Below are positions 1-12,200 of a stretch of DNA of 64,000 bases, piece after piece. Within the stretch, counting starts at the first letter, position 1; every line of letters starts with the position of its first letter. Source of the DNA: Siphonodentalium dalli (Eukaryota > Mollusca > Scaphopoda > Gadilida > Siphonodentaliidae); assembly GCA_032622095.1 (NCBI GenBank), contig CP136068.1, forward strand, positions 53,250,443 to 53,314,442. Reading direction: 5' to 3'. The notes under the pieces were generated by a model. That model was not told the DNA's origin. It ran no database searches and saw only the letters and a program-made list of their open reading frames with translations. The translations under genes were made by a program, and so were the position numbers.

Positions 1-487
1 GACTGACACTTACAGAAATATGACTCGCATAATTGTTAGCACACAACTCCGTCTTATGCGGTACTTCGTCCTGGCAATAAACATTAATTTTGTCAACTGA
101 TGAAAAAAAAAAACATCAATCAATTTTACAACGACATCCTGAAACTTTAGTCATGATAAACATTACATTTGTAGAATAGTGGACATTATCACTGAAGCAC
201 GTGATTGTGATGTATATGATTGATGTGAGCCACATTTTTTATCAACTATTGTATCTGGTGTCCTGAATATATTGCAAGTGAATTTGTAGTTACGATAGAT
301 TACATGCAAGAGCCATGCATATATGATAGCCAGTAAGTTCCACCACTGAACATTTGAGTAAATTGTCAAACTCTCTATTGGGTCCAACGTTAGTTTTCCA
401 ACTGTAGTACACTTCCCGCGGAGACTTATCTGACGACACCATTCTCAACAATACATATCAGAGTCATACTTGACATATGTGCATAAT
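1..487. other. No recognisable gene
   Basis: AT-rich sequence. A 74-codon open frame on the minus strand (163-387) has no domain I recognise and no splice or context support, so I do not call it a gene. Confidence 0.5.
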
Positions 488-1440
488 TTCAACTCGCACC
501 ATTCATGAAAAAGCTAATCGTGTTAGGTAATATCTGTATAATCAGGAAACGCTCTTAAAATGTTTAAAACCGTCCAAACAATTTGTTTCCACTAAAATGT
601 CAGACTGGAAACAAGTAGACTCTGAAAGTAGACCGCCATATTTGATAATTTTGTTAATTTCAACTCGCACATCCACCAGAAAGTTAGTTATGAGGATTAA
701 TATTTGTATAATAATCAAACGCTCTTTAAATTCTTAAAACAGTGCAAAAATTATTTTTTTTCCAATAAAATTTCAACTGGAAACAGGTACACTCTGAAAG
801 TAGACACGCTATTGATAAATAAACCGTTCGCATGTCGTTTTAGACAATCCTAAATTGCGCGACCGTTGTTTTCGACCAAAGGAATCTTATTTGTAAAATC
901 AGCGAGGGTGGGGGTAGGGTTAGCTTTTTCTGCGATATCTTTACCAAAAATCGATGTATCGAAGTTTTGTTTGTGGCATATGATCAAGATATCCTTGTAG
1001 ATTGTTCATATTCGTCTATATGTGATGTAGCTGATTTTAAGAATTACAATACCTTAATATTTGGAAAAGAAAATTGAAAATGCAGTCATAAATACAATTC
1101 ATCTGATGATTTTATGATAAAATTCCACATTAAGATATGTAATTAAGTAACTTGTGGCAAGATCTATCCATGTTTTCCGATTTCTAAGAACAAAGAAAGC
1201 CACTTACCGAACTTGCTATGCGTAATAGCATGTTTTTATTACCAGGTGGACGGGAAAAAATAGAGGGGTACACAAACAAAAGCCTCACATAAACCTATTT
1301 CCACTAAAATATCAAGCTGGAAACAGGTAGATTCTGAAAATAGACAGACTGGTGGTATAGAAACTGTTCTCATATCGCTTTTAACATTCCGAAAACGCGC
1401 GACCATTTTTTTCGACATAAGGAATCCGACTATTTGTTAT
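488..1440 (+). repeat. Three diverged copies of a dispersed repeat
   Basis: Related blocks lie near 488-650, 659-880 and 1300-1440. They share phrases such as TTCAACTCGCAC, CTGGAAACA.GTA, CTCTGAAAGTAGAC and GCGCGACC followed by TTTTTTCGAC. Copies differ by many substitutions and indels, so they are old. No coding potential or terminal structure was seen; identity unknown. Confidence 0.6.
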
Positions 1441-2753
1441 CATTGTTCTCTGGATGTATTAGCATATAGTTGCTTTTTTTAGTATTGATCACTAACTTAT
1501 TGCTACAGCACCAATCAAATATGTTGCGTAACTCATTATTCACATAACTTTCTACAAGGATGCCAATGATAACCAGATACCGAGAGCAATCAAAACAACT
1601 TTATGCAGCATTTACAGACTTCATTTATAGACTTCATTTATAGACTTCCGAAAGGCGTTTGATTCCGCGACAGGGATAATTAATCCATAAAGTTAGTAAT
1701 ATAGGAATAACTGACAAAACACTCCATCTACTAAAGTTAGTAATATAGGAATAACTGACAAAACACTCCATCTACTAAAGTTAGTAATATAGGAATAACT
1801 GACAAAACACTCCATCTACTAAAGTCAATGTACAATTCTAGCTATTATATGACACAGACTCGAGACGGTGTTGGGCCAAAAATGCTATCAAATATTGGGG
1901 TAAGACAGGGATGTATTCTATCCCCCACACTTTTCAATGTTTTTGTAGACGATAATTATATCAAATGGTTTTGACAAGTCGTGTGCCCCTATAGAGGTTG
2001 GTGATACCCTTATTAATCACTTTCTCTTTGCCGATGATCTTGTTTTGGTATCGGAGTCACAACATGGTTTGCAAAACTGTTTACAAAAAATACACAATTA
2101 TCTAAATCGGAATAGGTTAACAATTAATACGGAGAAGACAAAGTGCATAGTATTTCAGAAAGGAAAAAGTCGAAACGATATCGCATTCAAAATAGGTGAT
2201 TCCTATTGTCAAAGAATATACTTACCTGGGCATTACATTTTGTGCCAATGGATCATTTAAAAACCATATTTTAACCTTGTTAAAAATTTCTCCGTCAGAT
2301 TATCTTTCACAAAGCTTCGGATCAGCAACCATACTTTGGAAATTTAGAAAGGCAGACACAAACGACCTAAAGTAGCCACTAATGAGAGAATTTGCAAAAA
2401 GTGTGGAGTGGAGGTAGAAACCGAAGAACACTTCATTATGAGATGCCCCATTTATAAAAATCTAAGAAAACGTTCATTTGCGGAAATAAGCGACAATATT
2501 CAGACCTTTAATAATATGGCTGACCAACAGAAATTTTTAATTATCTTGAGAAATGATGAACCCAAAACATGTAATATCATCTGCAACATGTTCCAACTCT
2601 TTCTACATAAATGGTGTGAATCACCAAACATTGAACATTAATATATTTATGTTACTATACTTATAATAACATTTTATTTATGCAACTCGTTTGACATCGG
2701 CCTCGGGTGGGCGTATCTGTCAATAAATTTATCTTTTTATCTTTTATCTTATC
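1441..2753 (+). mobile_element. Decayed LINE fragment (reverse transcriptase and 3' tail)
   Basis: Conceptual reading in shifting frames gives reverse-transcriptase motifs in order: FIDFRKAFDS near 1635-1665 (motif A), GVRQGCILSPTLFN near 1900-1940 (motif B) and FLFADDLVLVSES near 2025-2060 (catalytic FADD). A Cys-rich C-terminal piece (CGVEVETEEHFIMRCPIY) lies near 2400-2455, as in CR1/L2/Rex-type non-LTR ORF2 proteins. The end carries AATAAA-like sequence and a TATCTTTT-type tail (about 2728-2753). Endonuclease and 5' end are missing. The frame is broken by internal 15-bp and 44-bp duplications and by indels, so the element is dead. Clade assignment is uncertain; that it is a non-LTR element is fairly sure. 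Confidence 0.8.
1689..1820 (+). repeat. 44-bp tandem repeat inside the LINE RT, 3 copies
   Basis: Units start at 1689, 1733 and 1777 and are essentially identical. The segment encodes VSNIGITDKTLHLL in the RT. As 44 is not a multiple of 3, the extra copies shift the reading frame; this is a post-insertion duplication in a dead element. Confidence 0.9.
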
Positions 2754-3600
2754 GTGGCTCTATGTTATATCTTGAAGTTAATATGTAAAAAACAAAACAA
2801 AACAAAACAAAACATCAGCAATGATTACTGTTTCGTATGATGTCACACATCCAAGTTTGCATTGCGCGGCGCCATGTTGGAATCGGATGTAGCAACGCTT
2901 ATCAACAAGCCACTTTTGTGGGAAGTTATAGTTAATTATAATCAATTGTCTCATTCGTGTGCATTGCCTATCAATGGGTGTTGTGTGCACACAATGTTAT
3001 TTACAGTTGAATGTAAAGATATAAAATTACAAACTAAAAAATCGAAATATTATAGTCCTGATCGATGATGACTTATGAATATTAATTGCGCCGCGAGTAC
3101 TTTTTATGTGAAGTGTTCGTTCGTTATATATGTACATGAATCTGATTTAACACCGTGGTGATATTGACTTCAAATTTATGTTATTCAAGCTTTATACATG
3201 CATATTTAGAGCATTATACAAGTAGTTCCGTACAAGTAGGGCCTACATATATACATGTCGCATATAGAAAGGAGAGATGCCATGCTAACCTGTATGATCT
3301 TCTGCGAACGTTTAACTTAATCGAAGTTAACCCGTTTGAGAATCTAAAGCTTCCTCCGCATGGTTGCGACAATGCACACATGTAATGGGAATCAACAAAA
3401 GTTTTCCAAGAGAAAAGAAATTTAACACATTGCACGTGCTTAGTGTAAACATATTTATTCCAATCATAATAACATATATACATTTGACAAAAGTTTTGAC
3501 AATAAAATAGAATAGTATAGATGATCGATTGATTGGAAAGGGGATTAAACAACAAGCCCAAGGGCTTTTATTAAGTTTGCTCCCCTTTTGTTTCGCGCCC
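2754..3600. other. Unannotated spacer with an AAAAC microsatellite
   Basis: A short (AAAAC)n run lies near 2788-2813. Short open frames on both strands (for example 2862-3068 and 3214-3561) show no domain and no codon or splice support. Nothing else recognised. Confidence 0.5.
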
Positions 3601-3617
3601 ACTCTTCATTACGTGTA

Positions 3618-3750
3618 TAGGGGGGGGGGGGTCGGACGGAAGGAATAGAAATATTATAATAATAATAGTAATGATGATGTCACGAGAGGCAGGGGGGGGA
3701 GATAGAGAGAAAGAGAGAGAATAAAGAAAGAGAGAGAGAAAGTGAGAGTG
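3618..3750 (+). repeat. G-run and GA-rich low-complexity tract
   Basis: A run of ten or more G near 3620 is followed by an A/T/G-rich part, another G run near 3692, and a GAGA-rich stretch to about 3750. Simple sequence, possibly error-prone in assembly. Confidence 0.8.
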
Positions 3751-3760
3751 TCTGGGTAAT

Positions 3761-4941
3761 GTTAGGATGTAATTCAGTTGGAGCCGATTCGTTACAATGT
3801 TGTGCATATAATATTGTGCATGTCATTGCTACGCCCGTCGCGCTGTGTACATGCAACCTTCACCGAACGAGTTCACTTTGTGCTATAGTTGCCACGTGAC
3901 AACAAGTAACTGACTCCATAATCGGCGTTTTTCTTTCATGTACTCAATGATGGCCAAATAAGATGTTGAATTAAAAAAACACTATTTGATAATCCTCTGT
4001 ATCCCGTCGCAAGGTTGTTGACACCTTTAAAGTGACTCAGCCAACTAGCAGCCACTCCATCTTTATCCATACACCACCCCGTGACCACACAGCCAATACA
4101 TGTATACATATACACCTAACAATGAAAATATAGCCACTCCACATCACCGAGTTGATTGATTGACGTGATTTCGAAACCGTGTCCTGTATCACATGTTAAA
4201 TAGAAGTCTGATTATGAATATAAATCTGACTTGAGTTCTATGTGATATATTCCCCTGTTTTATAACCAATGTTAGAAATATGTTTGAATTTCGATTAAAT
4301 TGTTTTTATTGTTTTACATTCCCATCGCCATTTTGCCAGCCATCTTGGACATGGTGACAATAATTCAATTCATCTTATATGTAATTTAATCATTGTATCT
4401 ACTTTGTGCGTGTTTCTAAATATTTCTTGAATAATAGATGATGAGCATATCTTCTGTGAAATTGTGTATATATGATACAAGAGCCGCATATATACAACAG
4501 CAAATAATGGGTGAAATTATTAGTCACTAAGCGCTCTAGAGAGAATTGTTTTCAACTCAACGAAGTTATCCTTATTACTATATGTTTTATCGACAAAATA
4601 TATTAGAAAACTTTCCATGTAGATCATGATTTACAATAATTTTTATTGCATCAAATACGTCTAGCGCCTAACTAACTTCACAGATATCACCAAGTAAGTC
4701 CAAGTTACGTGGGATGATGCTTTCTTTAGATGGGAATTTTTCGCAAAGCATCGATCGAATGCTATAGGGTCGGCGCACGTCATACTCTCCTAATGAATAT
4801 ATACCACAATTCTAAAGTCCGAGCTAATTGGAAAAACATTGAAAAGCGGTACTTAAGAAGAAGCGTATGTTCTATATAGAACTGAAACTTTCTCCTAATG
4901 AGGTGCACAAATAGTCAATTCTGCATATTTAAGTTCCGCTC
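3761..4941. other. No gene seen
   Basis: AT-rich non-coding sequence with no long open frame, RNA gene or transposon end that I can support. Confidence 0.5.
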
Positions 4942-5117
4942 AGGAACAATTACCACCAATATCACTGGGGTGCAACGATTCCTTCAGGAACAATTACCAC
5001 CAATATCACTGGGGTGCAACGATTCCTTCAGGAACAATTACCACCAATATCACTGGGGTGCAACGATTCCTTCAGGAACAATTACCACCAATATCACTGG
5101 GGTGCAACGATTCCTGC
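4942..5117 (+). repeat. 44-bp minisatellite, 4 copies
   Basis: Units start at 4942, 4986, 5030 and 5074 and are almost identical; the last ends CCTGCAG instead of CCTTCAG. A frame passes through the array only because it happens to be open (4898-5158). No functional protein is implied. Confidence 0.9.
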
Positions 5118-5325
5118 AGTTTTGGATCAACATCACTTCCGTTCAGACTCTAACGTGATTTTAATTGTGATATTTTAAGAAAACAACTTGAACATCGCGA
5201 ACAATGCGAACTATTCGTGTGGTCTTCTTAATTAGCTCTTTAAATTCCTTGTGAAATCAGTTTGCAACAAACACAAGGGCGTTCATTTGGCACCAAACGA
5301 AGATTGGCGCTATTATTGTGCTTAA

Positions 5326-5742
5326 AGGTACTCAACCCGTAAAGAGGGTCCCCATCTCAACAGATTCCAACAACAACAATCCGATCAGAGGGTCCTATAT
5401 TACTATTTCTTTGGCTTTGGGGGTAAAAAATATTTGATTCGAGTCGAGGAACCCATCAAACAAAGCTCAGAGTTATTAGATATTGATTTTTCAAATTTGT
5501 TATGTTCTCGAGATCAGTACTAATAACTGCCGTAATCTGCTCTGGATGTGTACTTTTAACGCAATTTTGACTGAGTTCTGGGCCAGATAGAATTCCCGAT
5601 AATGAAAAATAATAGATTTCTAAAATCGATATCTAACAAATGTGAGCTTTGATGGGTGACTTCCTCGACTCGAATCTAATATTTTTGACCCCCGAAGCCA
5701 TTGAAATAGTAATTGAGAGGAGTTTTATCGGGTTGAGTACCT
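5326..5742. mobile_element. Fold-back MITE with TTAA target duplication
   Basis: TTAA at 5322-5325 and 5743-5746 flanks perfect terminal inverted repeats AGGTACTCAACCCG (5326-5339, 5729-5742). Much of the body is a long imperfect inverted repeat: the ATTCGAGTCGAGGAA phrase near 5440 reappears reversed near 5665, and the ACTATTTC...GGCTTYGGGGGT phrase is mirrored near 5690-5715. TTAA duplication suggests mobilisation by a piggyBac- or Kolobok-type transposase. No coding sequence. Confidence 0.8.
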
Positions 5743-6039
5743 TTAATCTGCGGTTTGATCAGTAAAGAATTCGCGAAAAATCTTCCAACTCCAGGCAGTG
5801 TTTTTTCAATATAATTACTATATTGTTTACTTCGTTCATAGAGTATTGTGAGTGTATTTTGCACTCACCCATGGCTCAAATGCATAAAGCAGTATCTAGT
5901 TAAGTAATAAAATATTCACATGATGAATTCTTTCTCGTGAAATGGTTATTGAAGTTCTGTGGGGAAACTCCATTATTCATTATACAACAAAACATATTCT
6001 AATATAGGCCTATATAGTTTTGTAGAACATGCCTAGAAT

Positions 6040-7405
6040 TAGTCCAAGTCTTCTTGTACTAAAACCAGCTAAGATATTGGGATGGCGATGCTGGTGTTTA
6101 GTCCAAGCCCGCTTGTATACCAATCCTATCACACGAGTTACGCCCACGATCTGTGGCGGGAATTTGTGGTGTATTTTACTCGATTTACCTAGCAAATCAA
6201 TACATGATGCTATATACATCGGAAAGGCTTACATCTTATGGTCATAATGGTGTATAATAATCTAACTTTAATGTTAAATTACACATAGAATATTCCGGTT
6301 GATTGCCACAAACATAGATTTGTTTCTCTGTTTGTTTACGTTTTAACCGAAAGCCGAAGTGGTCCGAATAAGTTCGGCATAATCCGCTGTTTGTTCTGGG
6401 AATTCTACTTTCCGTTTCTATATATAGCGCGGGTTTTCCGAACAAAAATGGCGAAAACCGATCGCCCGAAAGTCCAGTTTTCTATGTGCTTTCAGAACAA
6501 TTCCCGCACTAAAAACTTAATGACATAATGGAGGATCAGAACGGTAGTTTTGTTGACAATTTTCGCAAGCAACTTGTCAAAATTAGAGCAAATTAGAACT
6601 CTTTGTGTCTGACTTGCCGTGCGTGTGATTTTCATCCATGTGCATTTTGACTTTTGTTGTGATAAAATAATCGGAGAACCGAATCACACAGTTTCGAAAT
6701 ATAGTTCTTCCGTTTTAGTGGGACTTTTCAAACTTAAGGTTAAAAATTTATACAAATTTTGTTTGATTTTTTGTGTGCTTAACAAGAGCAGTATATTGCT
6801 CTGTTCGCTTAGTATATATCTTAATTTCGCCGAAGTCCACCAAATGTGGGAAATGTAGCACCATATTATTTATTCTAATACTCGTTGTGTTTACACTGTT
6901 TTAAACTTTGAGAGGGTTGTAATTCCCCGTAATTTATTTAATGTATTACATTTATATCTTCAATGTTTAATTAATCTATTTATTATTTTATTTATTGACA
7001 CACATAAGTACGATTACAATGGAGAATTCTTCGTAATTTGCGTTGTTGTCCAAAATCTACGGAATATTTTCAACGGAAAATGCCGAACACAGTTCGCGAG
7101 GTCAACCGAGTTCGCATACTTTAAAAAAATTGTAAACATTGAGGTAAATGTCTCTTTTCCCATTAAATTACCGTTTTAAATTCACAACTGATGTGGGTTT
7201 CAGATAAAATAGCATGTCTTCTGCGGAAAATATCCGTTTATTGTCGCAATTGTGATATTTTATTTCATATAATTGTGGTTTTATTTGAGCGGGTCACTAA
7301 CGCTTAAGCCGTGTCATAAGCGAGCATATAGGGCGGTCTTGGACTAAACACCAGCATCGCCATCCCAATATCTTAGCTGGTTTTAGTACAAGAAGACTTG
7401 GACTA
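6040..7405. mobile_element. Non-autonomous DNA transposon, copy 1 (68-bp TIR, 9-bp TSD)
   Basis: The first 68 bp (TAGTCCAAGTCTTCTTGTAC...) are repeated perfectly in reverse complement at the right end. A 9-bp direct repeat GCCTAGAAT lies just outside both ends (6031-6039 and 7406-7414). TTAGTCCAAG also recurs at the inner edge of the TIR. No transposase is present. A 9-bp duplication is typical of Mutator-like elements and also possible for Merlin-type ones; I infer a MULE-like origin without certainty. A second copy lies at 55173-56535. Confidence 0.88.
6619..6858 (+). CDS. Hypothetical 79-codon ORF inside transposon copy 1
   Basis: The ORF starts MRVIFIHVHFDFC and ends NFAEVHQMWEM. It reappears at 55749-55988 in the other copy, same length, with only a few residue changes. 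It is rich in hydrophobic and Cys residues and resembles no family I know. An overlapping short frame upstream begins MEDQ.GSFVDNFRKQLVK in both copies and could be remnant coding sequence of the parent element; copy 1 breaks it early. Conservation may simply reflect shared ancestry, so coding is doubtful. Confidence 0.2.
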   Translation: MRVIFIHVHFDFCCDKIIGEPNHTVSKYSSSVLVGLFKLKVKNLYKFCLIFCVLNKSSILLCSLSIYLNFAEVHQMWEM

Positions 7406-7414
7406 GCCTAGAAT

Positions 7415-7770
7415 ACACTATTAGAATATTATTAGAACGAATGCGATGGCATTGGTGTTGTGAATTGAGAAGGGCAGACAACACCATGCATGCGTTAAAA
7501 TTTACCAGAACTACTTAACCGGACTTGAAAATTAGATACATCTTACCATGTTCTGGTTCATATAATACACATGTCGGTACCTGAAATTTATACAATTTAT
7601 TGTGTGTCTCTAAAACGGTTAAATAGAAAAACATCAATGTGGATGGGTCCGCTTCTTGGCAGCTGCTCTCCTGGTTATAAAATTCTACACCAAATTTTAT
7701 GAGACAATCGGTAACTCATTGATGAAGGATGATAATATCTGCACAAACAGGTTGAAAACTTATCATTTTA
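7415..7770. other. No gene seen
   Basis: AT-rich spacer between the transposon and the minisatellite; no feature recognised. Confidence 0.5.
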
Positions 7771-8600
7771 ATTAATATAATTCTCGTGGGCTTTTTATTA
7801 ACACATCTATACCTATTTAATTAATATAATTGGCGTGAGCTTGTTATTAACCCATATATACCTATTTATAAGATTCTCGTGAGCTTGTTATTAACCCATC
7901 TATACATATTCATAATTCTCATGAGCTTGTTATTAACCCATCTATACCTATTTATAAGATTCTCGTGAGCTTGTTATTAACCCATCTATACATATTTATA
8001 AGATTGGCATGAGCTTATTATTAACACATATATACCTATTTATAAGATTATCGTGAGCTTGCTATTAACGCATCTGTGTCTATTTATAATTCTCGTGAGC
8101 TTGTTATTAACTCATATATACCTATTTAAAAGATTCTCGTGAGCTTGTTATTAACCCATCTATACCTATTTATAAGATTGGCGTGAGCTCGTTATTAACC
8201 CATGATATACCTATTTATAAGATTCTCACGAGCTTGTTATTAACCCATCTATACCTATTTATAATTCTCGTGAACGTGTTATTATCCCATCTATACATAT
8301 GTATAAGGCGTGAGCTTGTTATTAACCCATCTATACCTTTTTATAAGGCGTGAGCTTATTATTAACCCATCTATACCTATTTATAAGATTGGCGTGAGCT
8401 TGTTATTAACCCATCTATACATATTTATAAGATTCCCGTGAGCTTGTTATTAACCCATCTAAACATATCTATAAGAATCTCGTAAACTCGTTATTAACCC
8501 ATCTATACCTATTTATAATTCTCGTGAACTTGTTATTAACCCATCTATACATATGTATAAGGCGCGAGCTTGGTATTAACCCATCTATACCTATTTATAA
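7771..8600 (+). repeat. 42-44-bp AT-rich minisatellite, about 19 units
   Basis: The unit reads roughly GAGCTTGTTATTAACCCATC, then TATACCTATTTATAAGATTCTCGT. Measured spacings between successive GAGC anchors at 7837, 7881, 7923, 7967, 8011, 8055 and 8097 are 44, 42, 44, 44, 44 and 42. Units vary by substitutions and small deletions. Confidence 0.9.
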
Positions 8601-8825
8601 GCCAATCCATTGGATATCGTGATTTATCAACTCCTTTCCCGTACGATTTAATATGGGACTTTTTGAAGAAAGTTTATGATCATATAATAAATAGTTTTGT
8701 TACCCTCCTCACAATTTTATCCGCTTCTGATTGGACCTAGACCTGTCTCCTAGATAAAACACACAGTCGCCCACTGACCAGTTAGACATTTTTGTTGTTG
8801 CCCGCCTGCAACTGTTACATTGCAA

Positions 8826-8887
<62 letters not shown>

Positions 8888-8930
8888 CTATATATATACC
8901 TATATATATATATATATATCTATCTATCTA
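8826..8930. repeat. (TA)n microsatellite with TATC end, left flank of the Helitron array
   Basis: An almost pure TA run of more than 50 bp becomes TATC repeats and abuts the first Helitron 5' end. TA-rich sequence resumes directly after the last Helitron 3' end at 46938, so this tract is probably the original insertion target. Confidence 0.9.
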
Positions 8931-11279
8931 TCTACAATATATTTTGAGAACTACGTATATGTGTATATATGTGTGTATATATATATGTGTGTGTATGTGG
9001 GTACTTCATAGAATCGAAAACGGCTGCGCGGATCGAGCTCAAATTTCGTATATAAGTGTAAAAACCCACGGGGATCGTCCACGTCGCATTTTTGGACAAG
9101 CTCAGAGCACCGCTTCTCCCTTCCCAGTCACAAAAAATGGCACCGTGGGGGTTAACACACCAACGCTCCCTATATCTTCCATATTGGGAGATGTAACCGG
9201 TTAACGCTTTTTATAGTCATCGACGTATTGACCTAAGAGGCGTAACTCTACATTTTTTATTAGTTTTCACAATGTGATTCTTACGTCTGGGTCTCGGCGT
9301 GTGCGTCATTATACAGACATGAGCGTGTTGTGTGATTCTTACGTACTCAGGGCTTCCTAGGAACGCGGATCGGGTCAGTTTTTCCGCCCTAGGTGATTTT
9401 CACCTTGAAAGAGAAGTGAGTGGTTCGGGGGGCTACCCCAGGATTGTCGGAAGCACCGAGTGGTAACTCCCCTTAATCCCTCATGTTGTTGCCTTTATTG
9501 ATGAAATAAAAAAAAAATTATAAAAAAAAGGTAAGCATTTTGTGATGGTGATTATTTTTTCTTTTTTCTTTTCTTCTTTGCATTCTGTATTTCGGTCGAT
9601 GATTGAGGAGATGATGGAGGTGAAGGATGTCTCTGCCGATACTGTTGAATGATGCGTTCTATTTCCGCTTTTTGCTCTTGTGCGATGCGTTGAACTTGTT
9701 CTTTTTGTTCTTTCTGGTGTCTTTCTGCTTCAGCGATGGTGTTATCTGCAGATCGGAGCGCGTCTTCAACAGACTGAGTGGTGTCTGTGCTGTTGTTGTT
9801 GCTGGCGGTGGAGCTGGAGGACACCGGAATGTTTTGGTAATCCGGTGTCCGAGGTGTAAAGTCCAGTTCCACGTCGAAGCTGGCGGCAGGAACATCTGGG
9901 GTGGTATCCACGTCCCTGTCTCCGCTAGCATCGACGACGACAGCAGGGACCTCCGGCAGATCCACGGAATCCCTGCTAGTTGGTGCTATGTCGTCAGTCT
10001 CCATGCAGGTCGAGTCGTCTGGGCGTCTCTCAGACAACTTCGACCCGCCGGCTATGACTTTGGACGGCTGAGCCACACGGGAAGGGGCGACTGGCCGATC
10101 AACAGTCACCCCCTTCTGCTTCTTCCATTTCGCCCGTCTGGCAGCGTCCCTTCTTTTCTGTGAGGGTGTCTTTCTTTTGGGAGGCCCCTTCTTCATTGTA
10201 CAGCGGGTCTTGGCGTTCCTGTACTCGGCAGAAGACTTCTGGGTGCCAGCTTCTTCTGTCCGGAATTCTATACAGAGAACCAGAGAGCCCCTGTTAGCTT
10301 GGAGAGACCAACTAACAGCGTCGACTAACCGGCTTTTCTGAATAGCAGTCAACGCGGCCTCAGGGATTAGCTCCATAATCCGTCCTGGGCCTAATCCAAA
10401 ACCATCTCAGTCTGGCGTCTCCACGAGGGCAGTTACAACCGGGGTCGCGACCGCACAACTCACTCGTGTAGACGCTCTAGCAAACGAGGAACTAATTAAG
10501 CCAAATGAAATCTGACTTGTTCGCTCCACCCGCTGCTAGAGAAACGGGTACCCACAAATTATATATATGCGTGTTTTGTGATTCTTACGTACTTAGGGCT
10601 TCTAGGAACGCGGATCGGGTCAATTTTTCCGCCCTAGGTGATTTTCACCTCGAAACGGGTACCCACAAATTATATATATGTGTGCATGTGTCCTTTATAG
10701 ACTCGAACCGATTGCGCTCACACTTGCTACCTACAGGAAGTGTCATGGACAGGTTAAATTGTGACCCTGACCTGTCATTGACCTTGAAAATGATCAATTC
10801 AAGGTCAAATCGGGTAAAATATTGAAAAACCAAAAATTAATTCAAAAATATTAAAAAAAAATTAAATTAAAAAATATATTTTGAGAACTACGTAGCAGCT
10901 GTGTCCGACTTCGTCTGGGTTGTTTATCGTCTGGGCTGTTTATTTGGAACCTAATAATATATCTTGGTGCCATACTTCCACAGAACGTTCGCTATATTGT
11001 GCCTCAAAAACATGAATCCTAATTCCTATTAAATTTCAATTCCGCTCCCATAAAGAAAAACAATTTCCTCGTGTATCTGTACTGCTTGACCGGCGACCCG
11101 ATGCGTGTACGTAGTATTTCATCGTAATATTTGACAGACGACATGGTGCGTGCATGTCAGCTTGAATTGTAATACCCGTCGCTATAATGCGAGCATGTTG
11201 TATTTCACCTCCTAAATTTATTTTAAAAATGTCATGTTTCTGACCAACCACGCGCGCCAGTGGCGGGCTAACCTGCTAG
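8931..11279 (+). mobile_element. Helitron element 1 (composite, carries a reverse-strand ORF)
   Basis: Starts TCTACAATATATTTTGAGAA beside the TA tract and ends GGCGGGCTAACCTGCTAG. A second 5'-end-like sequence (ATATATTTTGAGAACTACGT) near 10875 suggests two fused or nested elements. Holds a 274-codon minus-strand ORF (9552-10376) and, near 10779-10807, the inverted TGACCTTGA/TCAAGGTCA motif seen in other array members. Confidence 0.7.
9552..10376 (-). CDS. Hypothetical 274-residue basic/coiled-coil protein within a Helitron
   Basis: Single uninterrupted frame. The first ATG (MELIPEAALTAIQ) is preceded in frame by DGFGLGPGRI and then a stop, so the true start could be slightly different or a spliced exon could precede it. 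About residues 1-60 look globular (SLQANRGSLVLCIEFR). Residues about 60-90 are strongly basic (PKRKTPSQKRRDAARRAKWK), a likely nuclear-localisation or nucleic-acid-binding patch. An acidic/Pro-rich middle and a Ser/Asn/Thr-rich stretch follow, then a Glu/Gln-rich likely coiled coil (about 205-250) and a Lys-rich tail KKKRKKKK. No family assigned. It lies antisense to the host Helitron, so it is either a captured gene fragment or part of another element's ORF. Compositional bias means a chance frame cannot be fully excluded, but its length and organised segments argue for a real, possibly transposon-derived, gene. Confidence 0.45.
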   Translation of the reverse strand: MELIPEAALTAIQKSRLVDAVSWSLQANRGSLVLCIEFRTEEAGTQKSSAEYRNAKTRCTMKKGPPKRKTPSQKRRDAARRAKWKKQKGVTVDRPVAPSRVAQPSKVIAGGSKLSERRPDDSTCMETDDIAPTSRDSVDLPEVPAVVVDASGDRDVDTTPDVPAASFDVELDFTPRTPDYQNIPVSSSSTASNNNSTDTTQSVEDALRSADNTIAEAERHQKEQKEQVQRIAQEQKAEIERIIQQYRQRHPSPPSSPQSSTEIQNAKKKRKKKK

Positions 11280-12200
11280 TCTCCTATATATATTTGTCCT
11301 CTATAGAATCGAAAACTGCTGGCTCGATTGATCTCGAACTTCCCATCTAATGGTAAAATCCCACGGGAATCGTCGTCGCGGCGTTTTGGAGAAGCTTTGA
11401 GCACTCATTCTCCACTCCCAATCATCAAAATCACCGTCCTCGGCTCTGCGGGGGATTAAGACAGTCACGCTCTTCATATTGACCAAATTTGGCGTTGTTA
11501 ACCGAGTAACGCTCTTTATAGCCATCGGCGTTGCTAAACGGTCACATATGCGTACGAATGCGTACGAAACTACGGATGCAAAACGCACCGGAACCGGAAT
11601 GCATTTATCTTGATTAAAAAGGCAGAATTAACTCATTGGAAAACAACAAATGCGTGTCGTGTGATTCTTATGTCTGTCGTTCCTAGGAACGGGGGAGATT
11701 TTCATCGAATCACAAAACGCACCGGAACCGGAATGCATTTATCTTGATTAAAAAGGCAGAATTAACTCATTGGAAAACAACAAATGTGTGTTGTGTGATT
11801 CTTATGTCTGTCGTTCCTAGGAACGGGTGTGAGATTTTCATCGAATCATACCTCTTTTAGGGACGGGGGAGAATTTCATCGGGTCAGATTTTCCGATCTA
11901 GGGACGGGTACCATAATTTCTCTTGATTAAAAAGGCATAATTAAAACAAAACATGCGTGTTGTGTGATTCTTATGTCTGTCGTTCCTAGGAAGGGGGAGA
12001 TTTTCATCGGGTCAGTTTTTCCGCCTGATGTACCACAAATCATACCTCTTTTAGGGACGGGTACCATCATTTCTCTTCATTAAAAAGGCAGAATTAACTC
12101 ATTGAAAAAAAAAATTAAAAAAAAAATAATTTAAAAACAAAATTGTTTTTTAAATGTCATGTTTCTGACCAACCACGCCAGTGGCGGGCTAACCTGCTAG
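11280..12200 (+). mobile_element. Non-autonomous Helitron element 2
   Basis: Starts TCTCCTATATATATTTGTCC and ends GCCAGTGGCGGGCTAACCTGCTAG (last 20 bases or so form the terminal hairpin and tail). Contains internally repeated blocks (GTCTGTCGTTCCTAGGAACG..., near 11660, 11805 and 11970). No coding region supported. Confidence 0.8.

Noticed and set aside
8820-9011. ORF of alternating Tyr-Ile
   Set aside because: Translation of the (TA)n microsatellite.
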